A stretch of DNA of 59,797 bases from Owenia fusiformis (Eukaryota; Annelida; Polychaeta; Sabellida; Oweniidae), in assembly GCA_903813345.2 (NCBI GenBank), contig CAIIXF020000657.1, positions 1 through 59,797 on the forward strand, given 5' to 3'. The translations under genes were made by a program, and so were the position numbers. Shown here piece by piece: positions 20,401 to 35,900 of the stretch (within the stretch, counting starts at the first letter, position 1; each line of letters starts with the position of its first letter). Under the pieces are notes generated by a model. The model worked only from the letters and a program-made list of their open reading frames with translations, did not search any database and was not told where the DNA came from.

Positions 20401-20553
20401 GATGTTATAGTTCAAGTTGAACAGAGTCGTGATGTCTGGTGTCATCTCGGGATGACACGTCTCCGGACGAGACACATTTAGGATGACACCCTCCTCGGAT
20501 GAGTGTTACGAAATAAATTTTTCTTCCGAAAATTGAAATTAATGGTATAAAAT
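20401..20553 (+). repeat. Reference monomer of family C with its inverted repeats
   Basis: In this unit: quasi-palindrome GTTCAAGTTGAAC (20410-20422); hairpin GTGTCATC-TCGG-GATGACAC (20439-20458); hairpin GTCTC-CGGAC-GAGAC (20459-20473); a second GATGACACC (20482-20490) that can pair with GGTGTCATC (20438-20446) in place of the first hairpin; and an AT hairpin around TTCC (about 20516-20534). TATAAAAT sits near the unit end. The three words ccggacgagac, aggatgacacc and cggatgag echo the short motif that is repeated in family A. Confidence 0.85.
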
Positions 20554-23500
20554 GATGTTATAGTTCAAGTTGAACAGAGTCGTGATGTCTGGTGTCATCT
20601 CGGGATGACACGTCTCTGGACGAGGACACATTTAGGATGACACCCTCCTCGGATGAGTGTTACGAAATAAATTTTTCTTCCGAAAATTGAAATTAATGGT
20701 ATAAATGATGTTATAGTTCAAGTTGAACAGAGTCGTGATGTCTGGTGTCATCTCGGGATGACACGTCTCCGGACGAGACACATTTAGGATGACACCCTCC
20801 TCGGATGAGTGTTACGAAATAAATTTTTCTTCCGAAAATTGAAATTAATGGTATAAAATGATGTTATAGTTCGAGTTGAACAGAGTCGTGATGTCTGGTG
20901 TCATCTCGGGATGACACGTCTCCGGACGAGACACATTTAGGATGACACCCTCCTCGGATGAGTGTTACGAAATAAATTTTTCTTCCGAAAATTGAAATTA
21001 ATGGTATAAAATGATGTTATAGTTCAAGTTGAACAGAGTCGTGATGTCTGGTGTCATCTCGGGATGACACGTCTCCGGACGAGACACATTTAGGATGACA
21101 CCCTCCTCGGATGAGTGTTACGAAATAAATTTTTCTTCCGAAAATTGAAATTAATGGTATAAAATGATGTTATAGTTCAAGTTGAACAGAGTCGTGATGT
21201 CTGGTGTCATCTGGGGATGACACGTCTCCGGACGAGACACATTTAGGATGACACCCTCCTCGGATGAGTGTTACGAAATAAATTTTTCTTCCGAAAATTG
21301 AAATTAATGGTATAAAATGATGTTATAGTTCAAGTTGAACAGAGTCGTGATGTCTGGTGTCATCTCGGGATGACACGTCTCCGGACGAGACACATTTAGG
21401 ATGACACCCTCCTCGGATGAGTGTTACGAAATAATTTTTTCTTCCGAAAATTGAAATTAATGGTATAAAATGATGTTATAGTTCAAGTTGAACAGAGTCG
21501 TGATGTCTGGTGTCATCTCGGGATGACACGTCTCCGGACGAGACACATTTAGGATGACACCCTCCTCGGATGAGTGTTACGAAATAAATTTTTCTTCCGA
21601 AAATTGAAATTAATGGTATAAAATGATGTTATAGTTTAAGTTGAACAGAGTCGTGATGTCTGGTGTCATCTCGGGATGACACGTCTCCGGACGAGACACA
21701 TTTAGGATGACACCCTCCTCGGATGAGTGTTACGAAATAAATTTTTCTTCCGAAAATTGAAATTAATGGTATAAAATGATGTTATAGTTCAAGTTGAACA
21801 GAGTCGTGATGTCTGGTGTCATCTCGGGATGACACGTCTCCGGACGAGACACATTTAGGATGACACCCTCCTCGGATGAGTGTTACGAAATAAATTTTTC
21901 TTCCGAAAATTGAAATTAATGGTATAAAATGATGTTATAGTTCAAGTTGAACAGAGTCGTGATGTCTGGTGTCATCTCGGGATGACACGTCTCCGGACGA
22001 GACACATTTAGGATGACACCCTCCTCGGATGAGTGTTACGAAATAAATTTTTCTTCCGAAAATTGAAATTAATGGTATAAAATGATGTTATAGTTCAAGT
22101 TGAACAGAGTCGTGATGTCTGGTGTCATCTCGGGATGACACGTCTCCGGACGAGACACATTTAGGATGACACCCTCCTCGGATGAGTGTTACGAAATAAA
22201 TTTTTCTTCCGAAAATTGAAATTAATGGTATAAAATGATGTTATAGTTCAAGTTGAACAGAGTCGTGATGTCTGGTGTCATCTCGGGATGACACGTCTCC
22301 GGACGAGACACATTTAGGATGACACCCTCCTCGGATGAGTGTTACGAAATAAATTTTTCTTCCGAAAATTGAAATTAATGGTATAAAATGATGTTATAGT
22401 TCAAGTTGAACAGAGTCGTGATGTCTGGTGTCATCTGGGGATGACACGTCTCCGGACGAGACACATTTAGGATGACACCCTCCTCGGATGAGTGTTACGA
22501 AATAAATTTTTCTTCCGAAAATTGAAATTAATGGTATAAAATGATGTTATAGTTTCAAGTTGAACAGAGTCGTGATGTCTGGTGTCATCTCGGGATGACA
22601 CGTCTCCGGACGAGACACATTTAGGATGACACCCTCCTCGGATGAGTGTTACGAAATAAATTTTTCTTCCGAAAATTGAAATTAATGGTATAAAATGATG
22701 TTATAGTTCAAGTTGAACAGAGTCGTGATGTCTGGTGTCATCTCGGGATGACACGTCTCCGGACGAGACACATTTAGGATGACACCCTCCTCGGATGAGT
22801 GTTACGAAATAAATTTTTCTTCCGAAAATTGAAATTAATGGTATAAAATGATGTTATAGTTCAAGTTGAACAGAGTCGTGATGTCTGGTGTCATCTCGGG
22901 ATGACACGTCTCCGGACGAGACACATTTAGGATGACACCCTCCTCGGATGAGTGTTACGAAATAAATTTTTCTTCCGAAAATTGAAATTAATGGTATAAA
23001 ATGATGTTATAGTTCAAGTTGAACAGAGTCGTGATGTCTGGTGTCATCTCGGGATGACACGTCTCCGGACGAGACACATTTAGGATGACACCCTCCTCGG
23101 ATGAGTGTTACGAAATAAATTTTTCTTCCGAAAATTGAAATTAATGGTATAAAATGATGTTATAGTTCAAGTTGAACAGAGTCGTGATGTCTGGTGTCAT
23201 CTCGGGATGACACGTCTCCGGACGAGACACATTTAGGATGACACCCTCCTCGGATGAGTGTTACGAAATAAATTTTTCTTCCGAAAATTGAAATTAATGG
23301 TATAAAATGATGTTATAGTTCAAGTTGAACAGAGTCGTGATGTCTGGTGTCATCTCGGGATGACACGTCTCCGGACGAGACACATTTAGGATGACACCCT
23401 CCTCGGATGAGTGTTACGAAATAAATTTTTCTTCCGAAAATTGAAATTAATGGTATAAAATGATGTTATAGTTCAAGTTGAACAGAGTCGTGATGTCTGG

Positions 23501-26500
23501 TGTCATCTCGGGATGACACGTCTCCGGACGAGACACATTTAGGATGACACCCTCCTCGGATGAGTGTTACGAAATAAATTTTTCTTCCGAAAATTGAAAT
23601 TAATGGTATAAAATGATGTTATAGTTCAAGTTGAACAGAGTCGTGATGTCTGGTGTCATCTCGGGATGACACGTCTCCGGACGAGACACATTTAGGATGA
23701 CACCCTCCTCGGATGAGTGTTACGAAATAAATTTTTCTTCCGAAAATTGAAATTAATGGTATAAAATGATGTTATAGTTCAAGTTGAACAGAGTCGTGAT
23801 GTCTGGTGTCATCTCGGGATGACACGTCTCCGGACGAGACACATTTAGGATGACACCCTCCTCGGATGAGTGTTACGAAATAAATTTTTCTTCCGAAAAT
23901 TGAAATTAATGGTATAAAATGATGTTATAGTTCAAGTTGAACAGAGTCGTGATGTCTGGTGTCATCTCGGGATGACACGTCTCCGGACGAGACACATTTA
24001 GGATGACACCCTCCTCGGATGAGTGTTACGAAATAAATTTTTCTTCCGAAAACTGAAATTAATGGTATAAAATGATGTTATAGTTCAAGTTGAACAGAGT
24101 CGTGATGTCTGGTGTCATCTCGGGATGACACGTCTCCGGACGAGACACATTAGGATGACACCCTCCTCGGATGAGTGTTACGAAATAAATTTTTCTTCCG
24201 AAAATTGAAATTAATGGTATAAAATGATGTTATAGTTCAAGTTGAACAGAGTCGTGATGTCTGGTGTCATCTCGGGATGACACGTCTCCGGACGAGACAC
24301 ATTTAGGATGACACCCTCCTCGGATGAGTGTTACGAAATAAATTTTTCTTCCGAAAATTGAAATTAATGGTATAAAATGATGTTATAGTTCAAGTTGAAC
24401 AGAGTCGTGATGTCTGGTGTCATCTCGGGATGACACATCTACGGACGAGACACATTAAGGATGACACCCTCCTCGGATGACGTGTTACGAAATAAATTTT
24501 ACTCCGAAAATTGAAATTAATGGTATAAAATGATGTTATAGTTCAAGTTGAACAGAGTCGTGATGTCTGTGTCATCTCGGGATGACACGTCTCCGGACGA
24601 GACACATTTAGGATGACACCCTCCTCGGATGAGTGTTACGAAATAAATTTTTTCTTCCGAAAATTGAAATTAATGGTATAAAATGATGTTATAGTTCAAG
24701 TTGAACAGAGTCGTGATGTCTGGTGTCATCTCGGGATGACACGTCTCCGGACGAGACACATTTAGGATGACACCCTCCTCGGATGAGTGTTACGAAATAA
24801 ATTTTTCTTCCGAAAATTGAAATTAATGGTATAAAATGATGTTATAGTTCAAGTTGAACAGAGTCGTGATGTCTGGTGTCATCTCGGGATGACACGTCTC
24901 CGGACGAGACACATTTAGGATGACACCCTCCTCGGATGAGTGTTACGAAATAAATTTTTCTTCCGAAAATTGAAATTAATGGTATAAAATGATGTTATAG
25001 TTCAAGTTGAACAGAGTCGTGATGTCTGGTGTCATCTCGGGATGACACGTCTCCGGACGAGACACATTTAGGATGACACCCTCCTCGGATGAGTGTTACG
25101 AAATAAATTTTTCTTCCGAAAATTGAAATTAATGGTATAAAATGATGTTATAGTTCAAGTTGAACAGAGTCGTGATGTCTGGTGTCATCTCGGGATGACA
25201 CGTCTCCGGACGAGACACATTTAGGATGACACCCTCCTCGGATGAGTGTTACGAAATAAATTTTCCTTCGAAAATTGAAATTAATGGTATAAAATGATGT
25301 TATAGTTCAAGTTGAACAGAGTCGTGATGTCTGGTGTCATCTCGGGATGACACGTCTCCGGACGAGACACATTTAGGATGACACCCTCCTCGGATGAGTG
25401 TTACGAAATAAATTTTTCTTCCGAAAATTGAAATTAATGGTATAAAATGATGTTATAGTTCAAGTTGAACAGAGTCGTGATGTCTGGTGTCATCTCGGGA
25501 TGACACGTCTCCGGACGAGACACATTTAGGATGACACCCTCCTCGGATGAGTGTTACGAAATAATTTTTCTTCCGAAAATTGAAATTAATGGTATAAAAT
25601 GATGTTATAGTTCAAGTTGAACAGAGTCGTGATGTCTGGTGTCATCTCGGGATGACACGTCTCCGGACGAGACACATTTAGGATGACACCCTCCTCGGAT
25701 GAGTGTTACGAAATAAATTTTTCTTCCGAAAATTGAAATTAATGGTATAAAATGATGTTATAGTTCAAGTTGAACAGAGTCGTGATGTCTGGTGTCATCT
25801 CGGGATGACACGTCTCCGGACGAGACACATTTAGGATGACACCCTCCTCGGATGAGTGTTACGAAATAAATTTTTCTTCCGAAAATTGAAATTAATGGTA
25901 TAAAATGATGTTATAGTTCAAGTTGAACAGAGTCGTGATGTCTGGTGTCATCTCGGGATGACACGTCTCCGGACGAGACACATTTAGGATGACACCCTCC
26001 TCGGATGAGTGTTACGAAATAAATTTTTCTTCCGAAAATTGAAATTAATGGTATAAAATGATGTTATAGTTCAAGTTGAACAGAGTCGTGATGTCTGGTG
26101 TCATCTCGGGATGACACGTCTCCGGACGAGACACATTTAGGATGACACCCTCCTCGGATGAGTGTTACGAAATAAATTTTTCTTCCGAAAATTGAAATTA
26201 ATGGTATAAAATGATGTTATAGTTCAAGTTGAACAGAGTCGTGATGTCTGGTGTCATCTCGGGATGACACGTCTCCGGACGAGACACATTTAGGATGACA
26301 CCCTCCTCGGATGAGTGTTACGAAATAAATTTTTCTTCCGAAAATTGAAATTAATGGTATAAAATGATGTTATAGTTCAAGTTGAACAGAGTCGTGATGT
26401 CTGGTGTCATCTCGGGATGACACGTCTCCGGACGAGACACATTTAGGATGACACCCTCCTCGGATGAGTGTTACGAAATAAATTTTTCTTCGAAAATTGA

Positions 26501-29500
26501 AATTAATGGTATAAAATGATGTTATAGTTCAAGTTGAACAGAGTCGTGATGTCTGGTGTCATCTCGGGATGACACGTCTCCGGACGAGACACATTTAGGA
26601 TGACACCCTCCTCGGATGAGTGTTACGAAATAAATTTTCTTCCGAAAATTGAAATTAATGGTATAAAATGATGTTATAGTTCAAGTTGAACAGAGTCGTG
26701 ATGTCTGGTGTCATCTCGGGATGACACGTCTCCGGACGAGACACATTTAGGATGACACCCTCCTCGGATGAGTGTTACGAAATAAATTTTTCTTCCGAAA
26801 ATTGAAATTAATGGTATAAAATGATGTTATAGTTCAAGTTGAACAGAGTCGTGATGTCTGGTGTCATCTCGGGATGACACGTCTCCGGACGAGACACATT
26901 TAGGATGACACCCTCCTCGGATGAGTGTTACGAAATAAATTTTTCTTCCGAAAATTGAAATTAATGGTATAAAATGATGTTATAGTTCAAGTTGAACAGA
27001 GTCGTGATGTCTGGTGTCATCTCGGGATGACACGTCTCCGGACGAGACACATTTAGGATGACACCCTCCTCGGATGAGTGTTACGAAATAAATTTTTCTT
27101 CCGAAAATTGAAATTAATGGTATAAAATGATGTTATAGTTCAAGTTGAACAGAGTCGTGATGTCTGGTGTCATCTCGGGATGACACGTCTCCGGACGAGA
27201 CACATTTAGGATGACACCCTCCTCGGATGAGTGTTACGAAATAAATTTTTCTTCCGAAAATTGAAATTAATGGTATAAAATGATGTTATAGTTCAAGTTG
27301 AACAGAGTCGTGATGTCTGGTGTCATCTCGGGATGACACGTCTCCGGACGAGACACATTTAGGATGACACCCTCCTCGGATGAGTGTTACGAAATAAATT
27401 TTTCTTCCGAAAATTGAAATTAATGGTATAAAATGATGTTATAGTTCAAGTTGAACAGAGTCGTGATGTCTGGTGTCATCTCGGGATGACACGTCTCCGG
27501 ACGAGACACATTTAGGATGACACCCTCCTCGGATGAGTGTTACGAAATAAATTTTCTTCCGAAAATTGAAATTAATGGTATAAAATGATGTTATAGTTCA
27601 AGTTGAACAGAGTCGTGATGTCTGGTGTCATCTCGGGATGACACGTCTCCGGACGAGACACATTTAGGATGACACCCTCCTCGGATGAGTGTTACGAAAT
27701 AAATTTTTCTTCCGAAAATTGAAATTAATGGTATAAAATGATGTTATAGTTCAAGTTGAACAGAGTCGTGATGTCTGGTGTCATCTCGGGATGACACGTC
27801 TCCGGACGAGACACATTTAGGATGACACCCTCCTCGGATGAGTGTTACGAAATAAATTTTTCTTCCGAAAATTGAAATTAATGGTATAAAATGATGTTAT
27901 AGTTCAAGTTGAACAGAGTCGTGATGTCTGGTGTCATCTCGGGATGACACGTCTCCGGACGAGACACATTTAGGATGACACCCTCCTCGGATGAGTGTTA
28001 CGAAATAAATTTTTCTTCCGAAAATTGAAATTAATGGTATAAAATGATGTTATAGTTCAAGTTGAACAGAGTCGTGATGTCTGGTGTCATCTCGGGATGA
28101 CACGTCTCCGGACGAGACACATTTAGGATGACACCCTCCTCGGATGAGTGTTACGAAATAATTTTTCTTCCGAAAATTGAAATTAATGGTATAAAATGAT
28201 GTTATAGTTCAAGTTGAACAGAGTCGTGATGTCTGGTGTCATCTCGGGATGACACGTCTCCGGACGAGACACATTTAGGATGACACCCTCCTCGGATGAG
28301 TGTTACGAAATAAATTTTTCTTCCGAAAATTGAAATTAATGGTATAAAATGATGTTATAGTTCAAGTTGAACAGAGTCGTGATGTCTGGTGTCATCTCGG
28401 GATGACACGTCTCCGGACGAGACACATTTAGGATGACACCCTCCTCGGATGAGTGTTACGAAATAAATTTTTCTTCCGAAAATTGAAATTAATGGTATAA
28501 AATGATGTTATAGTTCAAGTTGAACAGAGTCGTGATGTCTGGTGTCATCTCGGGATGACACGTCTCCGGACGAGACACATTTAGGATGACACCCTCCTCG
28601 GATGAGTGTTACGAAATAAATTTTTCTTCCGAAAATTGAAATTAATGGTATAAAATGATGTTATAGTTCAAGTTGAACAGAGTCGTGATGTCTGGTGTCA
28701 TCTCGGGATGACACGTCTCCGGACGAGACACATTTAGGATGACACCCTCCTCGGATGAGTGTTACGAAATAAATTTTTCTTCCGAAAATTGAAATTAATG
28801 GTATAAAATGATGTTATAGTTCAAGTTGAACAGAGTCGTGATGTCTGGTGTCATCTCGGGATGACACGTCTCCGGACGAGACACATTTAGGATGACACCC
28901 TCCTCGGATGAGTGTTACGAAATAAATTTTCTTCCGAAAATTGAAATTAATGGTATAAAATGATGTTATAGTTCAAGTTGAACAGAGTCGTGATGTCTGG
29001 TGTCATCTCGGGATGACACGTCTCCGGACGAGACACATTTAGGATGACACCCTCCTCGGATGAGTGTTACGAAATAAATTTTTCTTCCGAAAATTGAAAT
29101 TAATGGTATAAAATGATGTTATAGTTCAAGTTGAACAGAGTCGTGATGTCTGGTGTCATCTCGGGATGACACGTCTCCGGACGAGACACATTTAGGATGA
29201 CACCCCCTCGGATGAGTGTTACGAAATAAATTTTTCTTCCGAAAATTGAAATTAATGGTATAAAATGATGTTATAGTTCAAGTTGAACAGAGTCGTGATG
29301 TCTGGTGTCATCTCGGGATGACACGTCTCCGGACGAGACACATTTAGGATGACACCCTCCTCGGATGAGTGTTACGAAATAAATTTTCTTCCGAAAATTG
29401 AAATTAATGGTATAAAATGATGTTATAGTTCAAGTTGAACAGAGTCGTGATGTCTGGTGTCATCTCGGGATGACACGTCTCCGGACGAGACACATTTAGG

Positions 29501-29999
29501 ATGACACCCTCCTCGGATGAGTGTTACGAAATAAATTTTTCTTCCGAAAATTGAAATTAATGGTATAAAATGATGTTATAGTTCAAGTTGAACAGAGTCG
29601 TGATGTCTGGTGTCATCTCGGGATGACACGTCTCGGACGAGACACATTTAGGATGACACCCTCCTCGGATGAGTGTTACGAAATAAATTTTTCTTCCGAA
29701 AATTGAAATTAATGGTATAAAATGATGTTATAGTTCAAGTTGAACAGAGTCGTGATGTCTGGTGTCATCTCGGGATGACACGTCTCCGGACGAGACACAT
29801 TTAGGATGACACCCTCCTCGGATGAGTGTTACGAAATAAATTTTTCTTCCGAAAATTGAAATTAATGGTATAAAATGATGTTATAGTTCAAGTTGAACAG
29901 AGTCGTGATGTCTGGTGTCATCTCGGATGACACGTCTCCGGACGAGACACATTTAGGATGACACCCTCCTCGGATGAGTGTTACGAAATAAAATTTTTC

Positions 30000-32900
30000 T
30001 TCCGAAAATTGAAATTAATGGTATAAAATGATGTCATAGTTCAAGTTGAACAGAGTCTGATGTCTGGTGTCATCTCGGGATGACACGTCTCCGGACGAGA
30101 CACATTTAGGATGACACCCTCCTCGGATGAGTGTTACGAAATAATTTTTCTTCCGAAAATTGAAATAATGGTATAAAATGATGTATAGTTCAAGTTAGAA
30201 CCGAGTCGTGATTCTGGTGTCATCTCGGGATGACACGTCCTCGGACGAGACACATTTAGGATGGACACCCGTCCTTCGGATGCGTTGTTACGAAATAAAT
30301 TTTTCTTCCGAAAATGAAATTAATGGTATAAAATGAGTGTTATAGTTCAAGTTGAACAGAGTCGGATGTCTGGTGTCATCTCGGGATGACACGTCTCCGG
30401 ACGAGACACATTTAGGATGACACCCTCCTCGGAATTGAGTGTTACGAAATAAATTTTCTTCCGAAAATTGAAATTAATGGTTAAAATGAGTTCATAGTTC
30501 AAGTTGAACAGAGTCGTGATGTCTGGTGTCATCTCGGGATGACACGTCTCCGGACGAGACACATTTAGGATGGACACCCTCCTCGGATGAGTGTTACGAA
30601 ATAAATTTTTCTTCCGAAAATTGAAATTAATGGTATAAAATGATGTTATAGTTCAAGTTGAACAGAGTCGTGATGTCTGGTGTCATCTCGGGATGACACG
30701 TCTCCGGACGAGACACATTTAGGATGACACCTCCTCGGATGAGTGTTACGAAATAAATTTTTCTTCCGAAAATTGAAATTAATGGTATAAAATGATGTTA
30801 TAGTTCAAGTTGAACAGAGTCGTGATGTCTGGTGTCATCTCGGGATGACACGTCTCCGGACGAGACACATTTAGGATGACACCCTCCTCGGATGAGTGTT
30901 ACGAAATAAATTTTTCTTCCGAAAATTGAAATTAATGGTATAAAATGATGTTATAGTTCAAGTTGAACAGAGTCGTGATGTCTGGTGTCATCTCGGGATG
31001 ACACGTCTCCGGACGAGACACATTTAGGATGACACCCTCCTCGGATGAGTGTTACGAAATAATTTTTCTTCCGAAAATTGAAATTAATGGTATAAAATGA
31101 TGTTATAGTTCAAGTTGAACAGAGTCGTGATGTCTGGTGTCATCTCGGGATGACACGTCTCCGGACGAGACACATTTAGGATGACACCCTCCTCGGATGA
31201 GTGTTACGAAATAAATTTTTCTTCCGAAAATTGAAATTAATGGTATAAAATGATGTTATAGTTCAAGTTGAACAGAGTCGTGATGTCTGGTGTCATCTCG
31301 GGATGACACGTCTCCGGACGAGACACATTTAGGATGACACCCTCCTCGGATGAGTGTTACGAAATAAATTTTTCTTCCGAAAATTGAAATTAATGGTATA
31401 AAATGATGTTATAGTTCAAGTTGAACAGAGTCGTGATGTCTGGTGTCATCTCGGGATGACACGTCTCCGGACGAGACACATTTAGGATGACACCCTCCTC
31501 GGATGAGTGTTACGAAATAAATTTTTCTTCCGAAAATTGAAATTAATGGTATAAAATGATGTTATAGTTCAAGTTGAACAGAGTCGTGATGTCTGGTGTC
31601 ATCTCGGGATGACACGTCTCCGGACGAGACACATTTAGGATGACACCCTCCTCGGATGAGTGTTACGAAATAAATTTTTCTTCCGAAAATTGAAATTAAT
31701 GGTATAAAATGATGTTATAGTTCAAGTTGAACAGAGTCGTGATGTCTGGTGTCATCTCGGGATGACACGTCTCCGGACGAGACACATTTAGGATGACACC
31801 CTCCTCGGATGAGTGTTACGAAATAAATTTTTCTTCCGAAAATTGAAATTAATGGTATAAAATGATGTTATAGTTCAAGTTGAACAGAGTCGTGATGTCT
31901 GGTGTCATCTCGGGATGACACGTCTCCGGACGAGGACACATTTAGGATGACACCCTCCTCGGATTGAGTGTTACGAAATAAATTTTTCTTCCGAAAATTG
32001 AAATTAATGGTATAAAATGAGTTATAGTTCAAGTTGAACAGAGTCGGATGTCTGGTGTCATCTCGGGATGACACGTCTCGGACGAGACACATTTAGGATG
32101 ACACCCTCCTCGGATGAGTGTTACGAAATAAATTTTCTTCCGAAAATTGAAATTAATGGTATAAATGATGTTATAGTTCAAGTTGAACAGAGTCGTGATG
32201 TCTGGTGTCATCTCGGGATGACACGTCTCCGGACGAGACACATTTAGGATGACACCCTCCTCGGATGAGTGTTACGAAAGAAATTTTTCTTCCGAAAATT
32301 GAAATTAATGGTATAAAATGATGTTATAGTTCAAGTTGAACAGAGTCGTGATGTCTGGTGTCATCTCGGGATGACACGTCTCCGGACGAGACACATTTAG
32401 GATGACACCCTCCTCGGATGAGTGTTACGAAAGAAATTTTTCTTCCGAAAATTGAAATTAATGGTATAAAATGATGTTATAGTTCAAGTTGAACAGAGTC
32501 GTGATGTCTGGTTCATCTCGGGATGACACGTCTCCGACGAGACACATTTAGGATGACACCCTCCTCGGATGAGTGTTACGAAATAAATTTTTCTTCCGAA
32601 AATTGAAATTAATGGTATAAAATGATGTTATAGTTCAAGTTGACAGAGTCGTGATGTCTGGTGTCATCTCGGGATGACACGTCTCCGGACGAGACACATT
32701 TAGGATGACACCCTCCTCGGATGGAGTGTTACGAATAAATTTTTCTTCCGAAAATTGAAATTAATGGTATAAATGATGTATAGTTCAAGTTGAACAGAGT
32801 CGTGATGTCTGGTGTCATCTCGGGATGACACGTCTCCGGACGAGACACATTTAGGATGACACCCTCCTCGGATGAGTGTTACGAAATAAATTTTTCTTCC

Positions 32901-35900
32901 GAAAATTGAAATTAATGGTATAAAATGATGTTATAGTTCAAGTGAACAGAGTCGTGATGTCTGGTGTCATCTCGGGATGACACGTCTCCGGACGAGACAC
33001 ATTTAGGATGACACCCTCCTCGGATGAGTGTTACGAAATAAATTTTTCTTCCGAAAATTGAAATTAATGGTATAAAATGATGTATAGTTCAAGTTGAACA
33101 GAGTCGTGATGTCTGGTGTCATCTCGGGATGACACGTCTCCGGACGAGACACATTTAGGATGACACCCTCCTCGGATGAGTGTTACGAAATAAATTTTCT
33201 TCCGAAAATTGAAATTAATGGTATAAAATGATGTTATAGTTCAAGTTTGAACAGAGTCGTGATGTCTGGTGTCATCTCGGGATGACACGTCTCCGGACGA
33301 GACACATTTAGGATGACACCCTCCTCGGATGAGTGTTACGAAATAAAATTTTCTTCCGAAAATTGAAATTAATGGTATAAATGATGTTATAGTTCAAGTT
33401 GAACAGAGTCGTGATGTCTGGTGTCATCTCGGGATGACACGGTCTCCGGACGAGACACATTTAGGATGACACCCTCCTCGGATGAGTGTTACGAAATAAA
33501 TTTTCTTCCGAAAATTGAAATTAATGGTATAAAATGATGTTATAGTTCAAGTTGAACAGAGTCGTGATGTCTGGTGTCATCTCGGGATGACACGTCTCCG
33601 GACGAGACACATTTAGGATGACACCCTCCTCGGATGAGTGTTACGAAATAAATTTTTCTTCCGAAAATTGAAATTAATGGTATAAAATGATGTATAGTTC
33701 AAGTTGAACAGAGTCGTGATGTCTGGTGTCATCTCGGGATGACACGTCTCCGGACGAGACACATTTAGGATGACACCCTCCTCGGATGAGTGTACGAAAT
33801 AAATTTTTCTTCCGAAAATTGAAATTAATGGTATAAAATGATGTTATAGTTCAAGTTGAACAGAGTCGTGATGTCTGGTGTCATCTCGGGATGACACGTC
33901 TCCGGACGAGACACATTTAGGATGACACCCTCCTCGGATGAGTGTTACGAAATAAATTTTTCTTCCGAAAATTGAAATTAATGGTATAAAATGATGTTAT
34001 AGTTCAAGTTGAACAGAGTCGTGATGTCTGGTGTCATCTCGGGATGACACGTCTCCGGACGAGACACATTTAGGATGACACCCTCCTCGGATGAGTGTTA
34101 CGAAATAAATTTTCTTCCGAAAATTGAAATTAATGGTATAAAATGATGTTATAGTTCAAGTTGAACAGAGTCGTGATGTCTGGTGTCATCTCGGGATGGA
34201 CACGTCTCCGGACGAGACACATTTAGGATGACACCCTCCTCGGATGAGTGTTACGAAATAAATTTTCTTCCGAAAATTGAAATTAATGGTATAAAATGAT
34301 GTTATAGTTCAAGTTGAACAGAGTCGTGATGTCTGGTGTCATCTCGGGATGACACGTCTCCGGACGAGACACATTTAGGATGACACCCTCCTCGGATGAG
34401 TGTTACGAAAGAAATTTTTCTTCCGAAATTGAAAATTAATGGTATAAAATGATGTTATAGTTTCAAGGTTGAACAGAGTCGTGATGTCTGGTTGTCATCC
34501 TCGGGATGACACGTCTCCGGACGAGACACATTAGGATGACACCCTCCTCGGATGAGTGTTACGAAATAGAAATTTTTCTCCGAAAATGAAATTAATGGTA
34601 TAAAATGATGTTATAGTTCAAGTGAACAGAGTCGTGATGTCTGGTGTCATCTCGGATGACACGTCTCCGGACGAGACACATTTAGGATGACACCTCCTCG
34701 GATGAGTGTTACGAAATAAATTTTTCTTTCCGAAAATTGAAATTAATGGTATAAAATGATGTTATAGTTCAAGTTGAACAGAGTCGTGATGTTCTGGTGT
34801 CATCTCGGGATGACACGTCTCCGGACGAGACACATTTAGGATGACACCCTCCTCGGATGAGTGTTACGAAAGAAATTTTTCTTCCGAAAATTGAAATTAA
34901 TGGTATAAAATGATGTTCATAGTTCAAGTTGAAACAGAGTCGTGATGTCTGGTGTCATCTCGGGATGACACGTCTCCGGACGAGACACATTTAGGATGAC
35001 ACCCTCCTCGGATGAGTGTTACGAAATAAATTTTTCTTCCGAAAATTGAAATTAATGGTATAAAATGATGTATAGTTCAAGTTGAACAGAGTCGTGATGT
35101 CTGGTGTCATCTCGGGATGACACGTCTCCGGACGAGACACATTTAGGATGACACCCTCCTCGGATGAGTGTTACGAAATAAATTTTTCTTCCGAAAATTG
35201 AAATTAATGGTATAAAATGATGTTATAGTTCAAGTTGAACAGAGTCGTGATGTCTGGTGTCATCTCGGGATGACACGTCTCCGGACGAGACACATTTAGG
35301 ATGACACCCTCCTCGGATGAGTGTTACGAAATAAATTTTTCTTCCGAAAATTGAAATTAATGGTATAAAATGATGTATAGTTCAAGTTGAACAGAGTCGT
35401 GATGTCCTGGTGTCATCTCGGGATGACACGTTCTCCGGACGAGACACATTTAGGATGACACCCTCCTCGGATGAGTGTTACGAAATAAATTTTTCTTCCG
35501 AAAATTGAAATTAATGGTATAAAATGATGTATAGTTCAAGTTGAACAGAGTCGTGATGTCTGGTGTCATCTCGGGATGACACGTCTCCGGACGAGACACA
35601 TTTAGGATGACACCCTCCTCGGATGAGTGTTACGAAATAAATTTTTCTTCCGAAAATTGAAATTAATGGTATAAAATGATGTTATAGTTCAAGTTGAACA
35701 GAGTCGTGATGTCTGGTGTCATCTCGGGATGACACGTCTCCGGACGAGACACATTTAGGATGACACCCTCCTCGGATGAGTGTTACGAAATAAAATTTTT
35801 CTTCCGAAAATTGAAATTAATGGTATAAAATGATGTCATAGTTCAAGTTGAACAGAGTCGTGATGTCTGGTGTCATCTCGGGATGACACGTCTCCGGACG

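Noticed and set aside
20490-20545. Hammerhead-ribozyme-like words in the satellite: cggatgag followed by ttacgaaa (and cggatgagatgtcgaaa in family A)
   Set aside because: The first core reads CGGATGA instead of CTGANGA (position 4 changed in essentially all units), stem II would have only two base pairs, and no UH cleavage site closes stem III after the AT hairpin. Stem I partners exist (gatgacacc with ggtgtcatc) but in the wrong arrangement. An Infernal search with hammerhead models would settle it.
20401-20553. CENP-B box in the satellite
   Set aside because: The minus strand has TTCGGAAGAAA, matching the first part of the NTTCGNNNNANNCGGGN pattern, but the CGGG part is absent in A, B, C and D.
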